Assembly (NCBI GenBank): GCA_009777735.1
Contig: WRLF01000002.1
Coordinates: forward strand, 1 to 64,000
Origin: Treponema sp.
GTDB lineage: Bacteria; Spirochaetota; Spirochaetia; Treponematales; Breznakiellaceae
Direction: 5' to 3'
DNA length: 64,000 nucleotides
The number at the start of each line of letters is the position of its first letter. The first letter of the stretch is position 1. Of this stretch, positions 1 through 8,252 are shown piece by piece. The notes beneath the pieces were generated by a model. It saw nothing but the letters and a program-made list of their open reading frames with translations, did no database searches and was not told the origin of the DNA. A program made the translations under genes and the position numbers.

Positions 1-4
1 TGGC

Positions 5-44
5 GGGGGGGGTTGGGGGGGTAGCGGGGCGGGGAGGGGGGGGG
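5..44 (+). repeat. G-run tract, potential G-quadruplex
   Basis: Five runs of G (8, 7, 4, 4 and 9 bases) are separated by only one to four bases. This fits an intramolecular G-quadruplex on the + strand. It lies at the window edge, just before a GC-rich tandem repeat, so the full extent to the left is unknown. Assembly or sequencing error in such a tract is possible. Confidence 0.6.
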
Positions 45-61
45 TTTGCCGGCCCCCGGGC

Positions 62-256
62 CCCGCACCAGTTTTTTTAATGGGACACCGTGCGCCGCCG
101 CTAAACCCGCGCAAGTTTTTTTTGGACACCGTGTGCCGCCGACGGGCCCCGCACCAGTTTTTTAATGGGACACCGTGCGCCGCCGCTAAACCCGCACAAG
201 TTTTTTTATTGGACACCGTGCGCCGCCGCCAAACCCGCATAAGTCTGCTTCAGGGA
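62..256 (+). repeat. 43-bp GC-rich tandem repeat
   Basis: The motif GGACACCG recurs at 83, 124, 168 and 211, with a degraded GGACAC at 254, so the period is 41-44 bp. Each unit runs GGACACCGTGYGCCGCCG, a variable GC stretch, then a T-run of six to eight. Two unit types alternate, ending CCCGCRCAAG or CCCGCACCAG before the T-run. There are no spacers, so this is not a CRISPR array. It stops about 70 bp before the promoter of the large lipoprotein gene. The 1-406 interval holds this repeat, the G tract and that promoter, and no credible gene. Confidence 0.85.
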
Positions 257-323
257 CACACACATGCCATCGAAAGACCCTCGCATAATTTGCATTTAGG
301 GACAAAAAAAGATCACCTGGGGG

Positions 324-352
324 TTGACAAAAAATTTCAAAAGCGATATGAT
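324..352 (+). promoter_or_regulatory. Sigma-70 type promoter of the repeat lipoprotein gene
   Basis: TTGACA at 324-329 and TATGAT at 347-352 are separated by exactly 17 bp. Transcription would start near 359, giving a leader of about 48 nt with a GAGGAG ribosome site at 391-396. Confidence 0.75.
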
Positions 353-406
353 AGTATCAAATGCCGCAGAAGGCGGCAAAACCAGTTTCAGAGGAGAATT
401 AAAGGT

Positions 407-3400
407 ATGAAAAAAAAGCGGTATTCAATAATACTAGCCTTGGTGGCACTTGGATTAATTGCCGGGTGCAGTAACCCTTTTACCCCAGCGCCTAGCCAGG
501 GGGGACAGGTTACTAATGTAGAAGCCCTGCACCGAATGCAGGGATTTTGGAATATGGCTGAGGAGGGCAGTATTTGGTTTTCGCTTGCTCCTACTGAGTC
601 AATTACAATTTCCGAAGGTATTCGCGGAACAGTGGCCATGCGGCTGGAATTTACCAGCGAGGTTATTAATTTGCAGTACATGGGTACTTCCGGCAGGAAC
701 CTGTCGTATCTGTCGTATGAGCAATGGGTCTTGGCAAACCGGAATAAAATCGGCTCTGACGGCTACCGGTTGTTGAACCTGGCTAATGACGGCAGTAATC
801 CTAATAGTGATGGAGGGCCGCCCTGGGCTTTCAGAAGGCTTGATGAAATGACAGACGGTAGACGCGGTTCAAGGACTGATGGCGTTGTCGTTGATGACTG
901 GGATATTCTTTCCTTTATTAACGCATCATCCCCGCAGTTTTTGGGTGACCGTACTAAAGTTCCCCCCACACCCCCCGATTCTACGCTTGAACTGCTCGAC
1001 GGTACATTTAAATTCTATGAATATACCAGCAACCGGCACATTGGCACCATGCGGTTCTTTTTTATCCGAGACATGGACAGAAGCATAGACAGAATTGTCG
1101 TCTATGATTATAAAGAACATATCCAGTTCGCCAGCTATAACATTCCCGAAATTGGTATTTATGAAAGAGATATCGTCTCTGGTGATATAGAACTTTTAAG
1201 CCTGACCGCAAACGGTTTCCCGGGCCAGGTTGACAGCGACATGCTGATGTTGACATTCAGTGAAGTACTGCCCACCACTCCAATCGTTACGATAAAGATG
1301 TTTGACGGGAGTGCAAACCCTGATCAGGTTGATGCTTCTTTTCCTGCGAATACTCCTTGGGGTACTACTACTTTGGAAAACAGACAAGGCTCCGCTTATT
1401 TCTTTAACATAGACGGTGCTATGGGACCTTTTGATATCGGCGGCGCTTTTTATGTTGATATAATTGCAGACACAGCCGGCGGAGAAAGATATTTAACCAT
1501 CGAAGATCGCGGCGTTGTGTTGAATAAAGCCAGTGAAGACCCCCAAAAGCTCTTAAGCGCAACAGTTAACGGCTCATTGGGCGAATCTACGAGTACCCTG
1601 TTGACGTTAACATTCTACAAGTCATTTTTTGATCCGGCAACTGGCACAGGTACCGCTCCATCCGTTAACTTTAGTACTATAGACCAAACGGCTATCGGTT
1701 CTCTTGCTACTTCTAATGGAGCGCTCACGCCATTGGGAGGAGGATATGTAGCAACATATACTATTGTTAACCCGCGTGCCGGTACATTCTTTGTTGATGT
1801 ACAACAAGGTGGCGGACCCGAAAATCCTGTCCCCGCCGCGGGCTTTCAAACAGTTGTTACATTGCATGAAGCCCCCTTCCTGGCAGTCGTCAATGCAGTT
1901 GCAAACGGCTCTGACGATCCGTCCCCCTCTAATACTACAACAATTACGGTAGTTTTTAACGGGCCGGTAGCTACCGTTCCAACCCTGGAATTCAGGAATA
2001 GTACTGGTCCTATTCGGATTACTGCTGCCTCGGGAGTGAATACACCAACATTGGTATATACTGTACCTGATACGGTCCCGGCAGGCGCCTGGATTATAGA
2101 CTTTTATGGCGGCTCCCTGACGACAGCAACTGTCGGCTCGCCGCAGTCAGAAGTAGTCACAATCTATCGTGCCGAAATTCCCGATCAGTTTGTGTTCAGC
2201 GCATCAGTTGACGGAACCGCCGGTGTTACAACTTCTGGTGTACTAACACTCAATCTCCGTGAAGGTGTTGGTACTACTGCAGCCGATGTAGGCAATGCTC
2301 CAAGAGTTGTATTTTTACCAATAGAGGGCGGTGGAGAAAGTACCGATCTTGTTGCCGGTACTGCCAGTGTCGCCTCATCAGTTAATAATTTGGTAGCAAG
2401 GTATAATATTACTAGCGCCACCGGAATAATGGGTGGTTTGTATCAAATTTCCATAACAGGCGGTACCCCGTCAGTGGGATCTTTACCAATAGTAATGACA
2501 GTGCTGATACATCAGGCAAATCAAGTTGTCGAAAGTCACAGTGCTGACGGCTCAGCCAATGAAGAATCTTCAAGTGAGCTGACGTTGAATTTACGTAATT
2601 TGGTTGTTGGCGGTACAAATACCAATGCTCCAACTGTTGTCTTTAGAACTATACCTGGCGGTGGAACTGCTACTATTGTTGCCGGAACTGCAGGTGTAGC
2701 AGATACTGTTCCTGGGGGACGCCGGGCACTTTACGGTCTTAGTGTAACTCCCCATGCCACATTAGGAACAGTGGATGGTATTTATGAAATTGATATTAGC
2801 GGCGGTAATCCTCCGTTACCGGAAACAATAACAAGGACCGTCCTCATACATCTAGAGCGGAACAGGCTCTTAAGCGTATCGTCGAACGGCGAATCAGGCA
2901 GAATAAATACATCCCAGGTTACAATGACATTCACCCGGACAATGACCGCCGCCCCAACCATTATCTGGACGGCGACGGGTACTGCCACTCCTCCTACAGG
3001 TATTGCCGCCCCTACTGCTCAACCTAATGGATATACTGTAGTTTATAATTTTACTTCAGTAGTAGCCGGTAATTATGCATTTACATTACAAGGCGGCACT
3101 ACGAGTGCAACCGGTATTCAGGATTCATTCTTTTTGCATGTAGGTCCCGAGATACAGCTCCTCAGAATAGTCGCTGACGGATCTAAGGATGTTGCGGAAT
3201 CCACCGAGATAACGCTGACATTCGACAGGGAACTCCCTGCTGCTCCGTCTATTGAGTGGAGGAGTGTACAAAATGGTGCTCCTGGAAGTGTAGGTGGTTT
3301 TAGTATTCCTACGATAGCCCCAACTGTTTTTCCTTCAAGTATTCTCACGTATACTTTCGACCATGACCATGCCACATTGGATGTTAACTTTGATCCTGGA

Positions 3401-4303
3401 TTTTACCGTGTCAATGTAACAAGCGGTAATGCAAATGGCCGGAACGGGATAGTTGAGCTGTTTGGAATACCCGGACCTCAAATTATTTCTGCAACATCAA
3501 TTGACGGTGGCAGAATAGAAGTACCGGGCTTTGGTTTTTTCTCTACAGGTACAAGACAGGTACAGTTTACATTCGATAAGGAAATACCGGGATTGGATGA
3601 TGATGGAGAAATTGATATTGCTGATGTCCGATTAATGAGATTAACCGGTATGGGTAATTTCACCGGTGAAACTCTTCCAAACGCCACCAAGGCACCTGTT
3701 GCTCTTACCACCGTTGTCAAAGAAGGAAATACGTATACCGCAACATTTATCGTTGCACAAACTAATCCTGATCTTGTCACTATACCTCTGGTAACCGATA
3801 CGATAAATGTGGCATTGCAAGTGAGATCAGTCGCTGGTACATGGACTGATGCCTATGAGTTCCGAGGCCTGTACCTTTATGCAGATTCTACATTCAGAGC
3901 AACAGCAACAGGCGGCGTAACCCCTCCGACTGCAGCGACTTCACGAACTCAGAGCATTGTACTTATGCTTCCTAATATAGGAGCTTTAGGCAGTACTACT
4001 ACCGGTACTAATGTATTCTTTGTTACTGAGTTTGGGCAGATTGTGGTCAGGTTACGGTCAGGCAATGGTAAGAATTATGTAAGTGAAGCTGCTCCTTATA
4101 CGTGGACTGCCGCTCAGATAGTTGGTCCAACGGCAGCGGCATCAGCAGCAGGAAGCGAGATTGAAATATTGAACGTTACTGCTGGCGCTTTTACAGAAGA
4201 TATGAACTATGATATGGTGACGGTAATTGTCGTTAGGCAGGACGGGAAAGCGTATGCTTCCAGGCCTGTACAAATGCGCGCAGCAAGGGAATCTGATGCT
4301 TAA
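407..4303 (+). CDS. Large surface lipoprotein with eight Ig-like repeats
   Basis: The predicted product is 1298 aa. A type II signal peptide ends in a lipobox (LIAGC, Cys21), so it should be lipid-anchored and probably surface-exposed or periplasmic. From about residue 260 to 1130 there are eight repeats of roughly 100-120 aa. Each opens with a pattern like LLSxxxNGxxG, followed by a strand such as LTLTF, an APxVxF segment and a GTYxVxxxGG end, which is typical of bacterial Ig-like beta-sandwich modules. Starts fall near residues 261, 381, 491, 595, 706, 820, 917 and 1025. Residues 22-260 and the last 150 residues are not recognised. The start is set by the GAGGAG site at 391-396 and the signal peptide; an in-frame ORF extends upstream into repeat DNA but is not believed. 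Adhesion or envelope structure is an inference. Confidence 0.85.
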   Translation: MKKKRYSIILALVALGLIAGCSNPFTPAPSQGGQVTNVEALHRMQGFWNMAEEGSIWFSLAPTESITISEGIRGTVAMRLEFTSEVINLQYMGTSGRNLSYLSYEQWVLANRNKIGSDGYRLLNLANDGSNPNSDGGPPWAFRRLDEMTDGRRGSRTDGVVVDDWDILSFINASSPQFLGDRTKVPPTPPDSTLELLDGTFKFYEYTSNRHIGTMRFFFIRDMDRSIDRIVVYDYKEHIQFASYNIPEIGIYERDIVSGDIELLSLTANGFPGQVDSDMLMLTFSEVLPTTPIVTIKMFDGSANPDQVDASFPANTPWGTTTLENRQGSAYFFNIDGAMGPFDIGGAFYVDIIADTAGGERYLTIEDRGVVLNKASEDPQKLLSATVNGSLGESTSTLLTLTFYKSFFDPATGTGTAPSVNFSTIDQTAIGSLATSNGALTPLGGGYVATYTIVNPRAGTFFVDVQQGGGPENPVPAAGFQTVVTLHEAPFLAVVNAVANGSDDPSPSNTTTITVVFNGPVATVPTLEFRNSTGPIRITAASGVNTPTLVYTVPDTVPAGAWIIDFYGGSLTTATVGSPQSEVVTIYRAEIPDQFVFSASVDGTAGVTTSGVLTLNLREGVGTTAADVGNAPRVVFLPIEGGGESTDLVAGTASVASSVNNLVARYNITSATGIMGGLYQISITGGTPSVGSLPIVMTVLIHQANQVVESHSADGSANEESSSELTLNLRNLVVGGTNTNAPTVVFRTIPGGGTATIVAGTAGVADTVPGGRRALYGLSVTPHATLGTVDGIYEIDISGGNPPLPETITRTVLIHLERNRLLSVSSNGESGRINTSQVTMTFTRTMTAAPTIIWTATGTATPPTGIAAPTAQPNGYTVVYNFTSVVAGNYAFTLQGGTTSATGIQDSFFLHVGPEIQLLRIVADGSKDVAESTEITLTFDRELPAAPSIEWRSVQNGAPGSVGGFSIPTIAPTVFPSSILTYTFDHDHATLDVNFDPGFYRVNVTSGNANGRNGIVELFGIPGPQIISATSIDGGRIEVPGFGFFSTGTRQVQFTFDKEIPGLDDDGEIDIADVRLMRLTGMGNFTGETLPNATKAPVALTTVVKEGNTYTATFIVAQTNPDLVTIPLVTDTINVALQVRSVAGTWTDAYEFRGLYLYADSTFRATATGGVTPPTAATSRTQSIVLMLPNIGALGSTTTGTNVFFVTEFGQIVVRLRSGNGKNYVSEAAPYTWTAAQIVGPTAAASAAGSEIEILNVTAGAFTEDMNYDMVTVIVVRQDGKAYASRPVQMRAARESDA

Positions 4304-4376
4304 GATTAAGTTTGGAAATGTCCCGCGCTTATGCGCAAGCGCCTTTGTGCGGGGCAATTATTATGAACTTAATCTT
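4302..4376 (+). other. Nested inverted repeat, possible terminator or RNA element
   Basis: AAGATTAAGTT (4302-4312) is perfectly inverted as AACTTAATCTT (4366-4376). Inside it are CCCGC (4322-4326) pairing with GCGGG about 20 nt later, and an inner CGCTT/AAGCG hairpin. The result is a three-tier folded structure starting at the lipoprotein stop codon. It has no clear T-run, so intrinsic termination is only one possibility. A second small hairpin, GCGGG-N7-CCCGC, lies at 4398-4414 just before the next ribosome site. Confidence 0.55.
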
Positions 4377-4441
4377 GGGAAAGGCTTAAGTTCGGGGGCG
4401 GGTTGCAAGCCCGCTCCTTACCACCATATTTAGGAGTAAAT

Positions 4442-5899
4442 ATGAAGAAACGATGTTGGATTAAAAAAATGTTTCTGGCGATGGTGCTGCTTCCCGCTTT
4501 GCTGGTTCCTGCCGCACTATCCGCCGAGATACATGATAGCCTGGTCATATTGCCATTCACCGGCAGTATGCCCGGCGACGCAGAGGAGTTTGCGTACATA
4601 TTCTTTGAAGAAGAAGATGTAGGCGGCTTTAGAAATCCTCTGCTAAATGTCTTCTATGATATATCAATTGTCGAAGAGCGCGGGGGTGCTGCACAGTTGG
4701 ATACAAATTCCATCATTGATGCAGGGTATGATTATGATGCATCACATGTCATTGCAGGTCATATAGCAACAATAGATGGACGGCATATCGTACTGTTAAG
4801 CCTCATTGATATTGATGAGGAACAGCTCGTGGCAGGTTATTACCAGCAGTACCGGGCCCGTGAAGAAGTAGACATCTTCGAAGTGGCACGTATATTTGCA
4901 CAGGCAGCAAGCCGCGACACAAGTACCCTTCCGCGCCTGTATGTTCCCGCTCCCGTATCACGCGCCGGAACAAGCTCGGAAGAAGCTGCTGTATTGGCAC
5001 AGGTACTCATGTATCAGTTGGCCGATCAATTCGTGTATGGAATATTCCCCATTGACTATGACCCCGAAACAGAAAACCCCACATACGAAGGCATCACCGA
5101 TCTGGCCCTTTTTAACACCATAAAAGCAGACGGAGAGGTAAACACATTTACCGCCAACATTTATGACATGGCAGGCCTGGACCACGTAGCCCTCGGCGAA
5201 GAAAACTATCAGGGTTTGACCTATGGTCTCACCCGGATGCCCAGAATTGCCCTGGCATTAACAAACCCGTACGGAATGGAAATGCTGTTAAGAACCGAAG
5301 CCGCACAGGCAGCAGCCGCAGCAGCAATGGCAGCCATGGATGTTGAAGTAGAAGATCCTTCGATTGCCAAAGCAGAAAACAGAGAACGCTTCTGGCTTGA
5401 CGGCGGTCGCAAGTTCTGGAGCTTCGGCTTAAACTTCGGCACCACGTTTGAAATTTCCAAAGACGACGGCTTTGAATACACAAGCCCCCTCGGTTTTGCA
5501 AACGCAGCCCTCACCATGGCACCGGTACCATTTACATTTTTTGAAGCAGGCGCAGAAATCGGAACATTCCTTAACGAAAAAGACAAGGAAAACCCCGCTT
5601 ACGACAGGGCACAGTACTATCAGTTGTATTTCTACGGCAGTGTCAACCTGTTTCTCCCGTTTGCACGCGCAGGCGGCTTCTATCTGGGCACCGGCGCCGG
5701 TTATCTGGACACCCGCTACATATTGCCTGATAGCAGAAACGACCACATCATTACCGGCGTAGTATTTGAAGGATCAGCCGGTTTATTCCTCGGCGGCGGC
5801 CGCAACTACTTACGTTTAGGTTATTCAGCCCGCACACCGTTGGATTTCGAATCCCTGCAGCACCGCGTCTCCATAGGCCACGCATTGCGTTTTTATTAG
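4442..5899 (+). CDS. Exported protein with predicted C-terminal outer-membrane barrel
   Basis: The predicted product is 485 aa with a Sec signal peptide of about 28 residues ending ALSA. The mature N-terminus (HDSLVILPFTG) resembles the start of TolB/CsgG-like periplasmic folds, but that similarity is weak. An Ala-rich helix lies near residues 285-300. From about residue 325 the sequence alternates aromatic and glycine-rich beta strands, and it ends in HALRFY, a terminal aromatic typical of outer-membrane beta barrels. The AGGAG at 4432-4436 selects the ATG at 4442. The gene follows the giant lipoprotein in the same direction, and a strong terminator follows it. The function is not known; an envelope role is inferred from the signal peptide and barrel-like end. 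Confidence 0.75.
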   Translation: MKKRCWIKKMFLAMVLLPALLVPAALSAEIHDSLVILPFTGSMPGDAEEFAYIFFEEEDVGGFRNPLLNVFYDISIVEERGGAAQLDTNSIIDAGYDYDASHVIAGHIATIDGRHIVLLSLIDIDEEQLVAGYYQQYRAREEVDIFEVARIFAQAASRDTSTLPRLYVPAPVSRAGTSSEEAAVLAQVLMYQLADQFVYGIFPIDYDPETENPTYEGITDLALFNTIKADGEVNTFTANIYDMAGLDHVALGEENYQGLTYGLTRMPRIALALTNPYGMEMLLRTEAAQAAAAAAMAAMDVEVEDPSIAKAENRERFWLDGGRKFWSFGLNFGTTFEISKDDGFEYTSPLGFANAALTMAPVPFTFFEAGAEIGTFLNEKDKENPAYDRAQYYQLYFYGSVNLFLPFARAGGFYLGTGAGYLDTRYILPDSRNDHIITGVVFEGSAGLFLGGGRNYLRLGYSARTPLDFESLQHRVSIGHALRFY

Positions 5900-5953
5900 A
5901 AAACAACCCCAATGCGTAAGCACAAATACTTACGCAGTCAGGGAAAAAAAGGA

Positions 5954-5979
5954 GGGTGTCCAAAAGGACACCCTTTTTT
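5954..5979 (+). terminator. Strong intrinsic terminator
   Basis: A perfect 8-bp stem GGGTGTCC/GGACACCC (5954-5961 and 5966-5973) with an AAAA loop is followed by six T. A second perfect 8-bp hairpin, TGCGTAAG/CTTACGCA with an 8-nt loop, sits just upstream at 5913-5936. Confidence 0.93.
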
Positions 5980-6008
5980 AATGTAACAATAAATAAAGGA
6001 ATTATATT

Positions 6009-6488
6009 GTGAATAATATTTACAAAATATTAGGTATAATCGCCATCATTGCTGTAATCATGTTTTCAATGGTTACCTGCAATAATTCAATCGATGATAC
6101 AATCCCATACACATATAATGAATTTGAGTGGACCGTATTTGAACTTACAAATGAAGAGCGGGTAAAACACGGATTACCCTCACTGGAATGGGACAACAAA
6201 CTGGGCGCAGCAGCAAGAGCACACAGCGAAGACATGGCACGTAATAATTATTTTAACCATACAGGTTTAGACGGTTCCAACCCCGGTCAAAGAATAACAC
6301 GCGCAGGATTTTCATGGCGTTTATGCGCCGAAAACATCGCCAGGGGCCATCCAACCCCTGCAGTAGTAGTAAATGCCTGGATGAACTCACAAGGCCATCG
6401 CAATAACATTTTAAATGCAAACCTCACACACTTAGGTGTAGGTCATGCAGGAAACAGATGGACCCAAAAATTCGCCACCCCCCGATAG
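6009..6488 (+). CDS. CAP (SCP/PR-1 type) domain lipoprotein
   Basis: The product is 159 aa with a GTG start preceded by AAAGGA (5995-6000). A short membrane leader ends MVTC (Cys24), a plausible lipobox. The rest is a CAP domain like YkwD: FELTNEERVKHGLPSLEWD, then AHSEDM (His72), AENIA (Glu108), GHRNNILN (His130) and a final WTQKF strand. The His/Glu cavity residues of the family are present. The last residues (ATPR) and the stop codon lie within a C-run/G-run hairpin that leads directly into a stub of the palindromic element, so the native C-terminus may have been slightly replaced. A 43-bp piece of this gene (6238-6280) is repeated exactly at 7380-7422. Confidence 0.88.
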   Translation: MNNIYKILGIIAIIAVIMFSMVTCNNSIDDTIPYTYNEFEWTVFELTNEERVKHGLPSLEWDNKLGAAARAHSEDMARNNYFNHTGLDGSNPGQRITRAGFSWRLCAENIARGHPTPAVVVNAWMNSQGHRNNILNANLTHLGVGHAGNRWTQKFATPR

Positions 6489-6494
6489 GGGGAC

Positions 6495-6513
6495 CCCGGT
6501 AGGGGGAGGGCGC
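6495..6513 (+). repeat. Stub of the left arm of the palindromic element
   Basis: The sequence CCCGGTAGGGGGAGGGCGC matches the left end of the 180-215 bp palindromes farther right with one mismatch. It begins six bases after the CAP gene stop codon. Three CACAAA(T/G)-type units follow (6513-6535). The rest of the 6489-6736 interval is AT-rich and shows no gene. Confidence 0.6.
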
Positions 6514-6701
6514 ACAAATGCACAAATGCACAAAGATAGTATTTAGTTTAACGACAGTTATGCGACAGTAATGAATGGTTTGAAAAATGTATAGATATTC
6601 TTAGTTTTAAGCTAATGTGGTTATAAGTAGGATTATTAAATCAATTGTATAGCATAATATTATTAATTTATATAAACTTTACTATATGAAATATCATACA
6701 G

Positions 6702-6730
6702 TTGACAAATAATTGTTTTTAAAGTATCCT
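6702..6730 (+). promoter_or_regulatory. Promoter placing vapC on a leaderless mRNA
   Basis: TTGACA (6702-6707) and TATCCT (6725-6730) are 17 bp apart. The ATG of the PIN toxin is at 6737, six bases after the -10 box, which is the expected transcription start. Confidence 0.6.
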
Positions 6731-6736
6731 GATATC

Positions 6737-7132
6737 ATGGAAATTGTAATAGATACAAGTGCATTAATTACAGTTATTGCCGATGAGCCAGAAGCTGATA
6801 TAGTTATTGAGTATTCACAAAATGCTACATTTGTCTCTCCAAATGTCATTTCATTTGAAATTGTGAACTGTCTATCAAGAATGTTAAAAAAAGGACGAAT
6901 TAATGATCAAAGTAAAATGGAGGAATTAGTTAACAGTTTTCAAAAAATCCCAATAAAGTTATTTGAAAATAATCTTCAAAATATAATACAAATAGTATGG
7001 AAATATAAAATATATGCATATGACGCTTTTTTCTTGGATACAGCAAAATCATTAAATATACCTTTATTAACATTAGACAAAGAAATGAAAAAGTTTGGAG
7101 AAAATATTGGCATTACAATTTTAGGAGGTTGA
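6737..7132 (+). CDS. PIN-domain toxin, VapC-like
   Basis: The product is 131 aa, the usual VapC size. It opens MEIVIDTSALITVIADEPEA, carrying the first acidic residue of the PIN nuclease site (Asp6). Conserved acidic residues follow in FEIVNCLSRM and YDAFFLDTAKSLNIPLLTLD. VapC proteins are Mg-dependent ribonucleases that cleave tRNA or rRNA when the antitoxin is lost. The ATG at 6737 is chosen over an upstream TTG because it fits the PIN start and the promoter spacing. There is no Shine-Dalgarno site. The toxin comes before the antitoxin, the reverse of most vapBC loci. The gene is AT-rich compared with its neighbours, which suggests transfer. Confidence 0.85.
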   Translation: MEIVIDTSALITVIADEPEADIVIEYSQNATFVSPNVISFEIVNCLSRMLKKGRINDQSKMEELVNSFQKIPIKLFENNLQNIIQIVWKYKIYAYDAFFLDTAKSLNIPLLTLDKEMKKFGENIGITILGG

Positions 7133-7134
7133 AT

Positions 7135-7359
7135 ATGTTGATATTTAGTATTTCTGATTTAACTCAAGATACAAAAAAGGTTTTTGATGCTGCACTAATT
7201 GATGAAGTTATTATAAAAAATAACGATGGTAGTAAATATAAATTACTCCCGGTAAAGCAATTATCAAAAACTCCTTTTGATAATATTCCAAGAGTGAAAC
7301 TTGGAATTACAACCCAAGATATTGTAGAAACAATTCGTGAATGTAGAGCAGGTATTTGA
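7135..7359 (+). CDS. Antitoxin partner of the PIN toxin (Phd/YefM-like)
   Basis: The product is 74 aa. Its N-terminal half (ISDLTQDTKKVFDAAL, then EVIIKNNDGSKYKLLPV) matches the pattern of Phd/YefM-type DNA-binding antitoxins, with a charged C-terminal tail that would bind the toxin. An excellent AGGAGG (7123-7128) lies six bases before the ATG at 7135 and overlaps the end of vapC, whose stop codon is 7130-7132. A TTG at 7129 is also in frame but lacks correct spacing. Strong antitoxin translation beside a leaderless toxin suits a TA pair. The family assignment is moderate. Confidence 0.75.
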   Translation: MLIFSISDLTQDTKKVFDAALIDEVIIKNNDGSKYKLLPVKQLSKTPFDNIPRVKLGITTQDIVETIRECRAGI

Positions 7360-7379
7360 AAACAAAACCGATCGCCTAA

Positions 7380-7422
7380 CACGTAATAATTATTTTAACC
7401 ATACAGGTTTAGACGGTTCCAA
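7380..7422 (+). pseudogene. 43-bp duplicated fragment of the CAP gene
   Basis: These 43 bases are identical to 6238-6280 inside the CAP lipoprotein gene (encoding HVIIILTIQV-like frames here, RNNYFNHTGLDGS in the gene). Nothing on either side matches, so it is a gene scrap rather than a functional copy. It lies 20 bases after the antitoxin stop codon. The region 7423-7573 is AT-rich and shows no other gene. Confidence 0.9.
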
Positions 7423-7573
7423 TTATAAATTTGCCAAAATTATGCAAAAAAGCATTTACTTTGCGCTTTATTCTCTGTTTTTTATCTTCCACATATAAAA
7501 TATACCATTTTTTCCCAAAATTATCAAGCGACACTGAAAATGCAAAAATGCCCGTAGAAGCAATTGAATAAAT

Positions 7574-7740
7574 CCGGTAAGGGGAGGGAGCCCGGCCGGC
7601 GAAAACATTTGCAGGATCCCCTGACGGAGGAGACCAACAGAAAAGCATTGCAATTAGTATTAGAATATAAGCCTGACCATCTGACACTGGTCAGGAGACT
7701 CCGTAGTCAGATTCCCCAGCATGTTTTCGCTGCAACCTTA
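7574..7740 (+). repeat. Palindromic element, copy A (short, right end altered)
   Basis: It begins CCGGTAAGGGGAGGG and runs through the shared core CCCTGACGGAGGAGACC. It has the short central stem (CCTGACC/GGTCAGG) and the right inner arm GTAGTCAGATTCCCCAGC. After GTTTTCGC the mirrored outer arm is missing and is replaced by a conserved linker, CAACCTTATCCCCCTATCC. That linker leads into copy B. Confidence 0.8.
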
Positions 7741-7786
7741 TCCCCCTATCCCTGTAGCAGTTAATTATTATCTCTATTGAATAAGG

Positions 7787-7979
7787 CCGGTAAGGGGAGG
7801 GCGGCTGGGCAGCGAAAACATTTGCAGGATTCCCTGACGGAGGAGACCAACAGAAAAATATTGCAATTAGTATTAGAATAAATGCCTGACTACCTGACCA
7901 CTAAAATTTAAATATAATATTTAAAGGTCAGGTAGTCAGGAGACTCCGTAGTCAGATTCCCCAGCATGGTTTCGCTGCA
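7787..7979 (+). repeat. Palindromic element, copy B (long)
   Basis: It has the same left arm and core as copy A. The central stem is a perfect 15-bp inverted repeat, CCTGACTACCTGACC against GGTCAGGTAGTCAGG. Compared with copies D and E, one base pair of this stem is changed on both sides (C-G here, T-A there), a covariation that supports selection for folding. The right outer arm is again replaced by the CTGCAACCTTATCCCC linker. Confidence 0.8.
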
Positions 7980-8033
7980 ACCTTATCCCCCTATCTCTCT
8001 CGTAGCAGTTTGTTATTATCCAGCCGAATAAGC

Positions 8034-8215
8034 CCGGTAAGGGGAGGGCGCCCAGCCGGCGAAAACATTTGCAGGATTCCCTGACGGAGGAGACCAAAAG
8101 AAAAGTAATGCAATTAGTATTAGAATATAAGCCTGACCATCTGACACTGGTCAGGAGACTCCGTAGTCAGATTCCCCAGCATGTTTTCGCCGGCCAGCCG
8201 CCCTCCCCTTACCGG
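8034..8215 (+). repeat. Palindromic element, copy C (short, both arms)
   Basis: This complete 182-bp copy starts CCGGTAAGGGGAGGGCG and ends in the mirrored CGCCCTCCCCTTACCGG. It is flanked by AATAAGC on the left and TATTAAGCAAAA on the right. The centre is the short form. The HigA-like antitoxin gene, on the minus strand, ends 38 bp to the right, so the element lies at the 3' side of that TA operon. The 7360-8252 interval holds only copies A-C, their linkers and the CAP fragment. Confidence 0.88.
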
Positions 8216-8252
8216 TATTAAGCAAAATTAATTCCACATCCAGACCAGATAT

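Noticed and set aside
83-256. CRISPR array
   Set aside because: The units abut each other without unique spacers, and no cas gene is in the window.
80-406. In-frame extension of the first lipoprotein by 109 codons
   Set aside because: It translates tandem-repeat DNA, crosses the promoter and would bury the signal peptide. The ATG at 407 has a ribosome site and starts the leader.
5221-5746. Several antisense frames of 90-121 codons
   Set aside because: They lie over a barrel-type gene with a signal peptide and ribosome site. Their translations show no domain.
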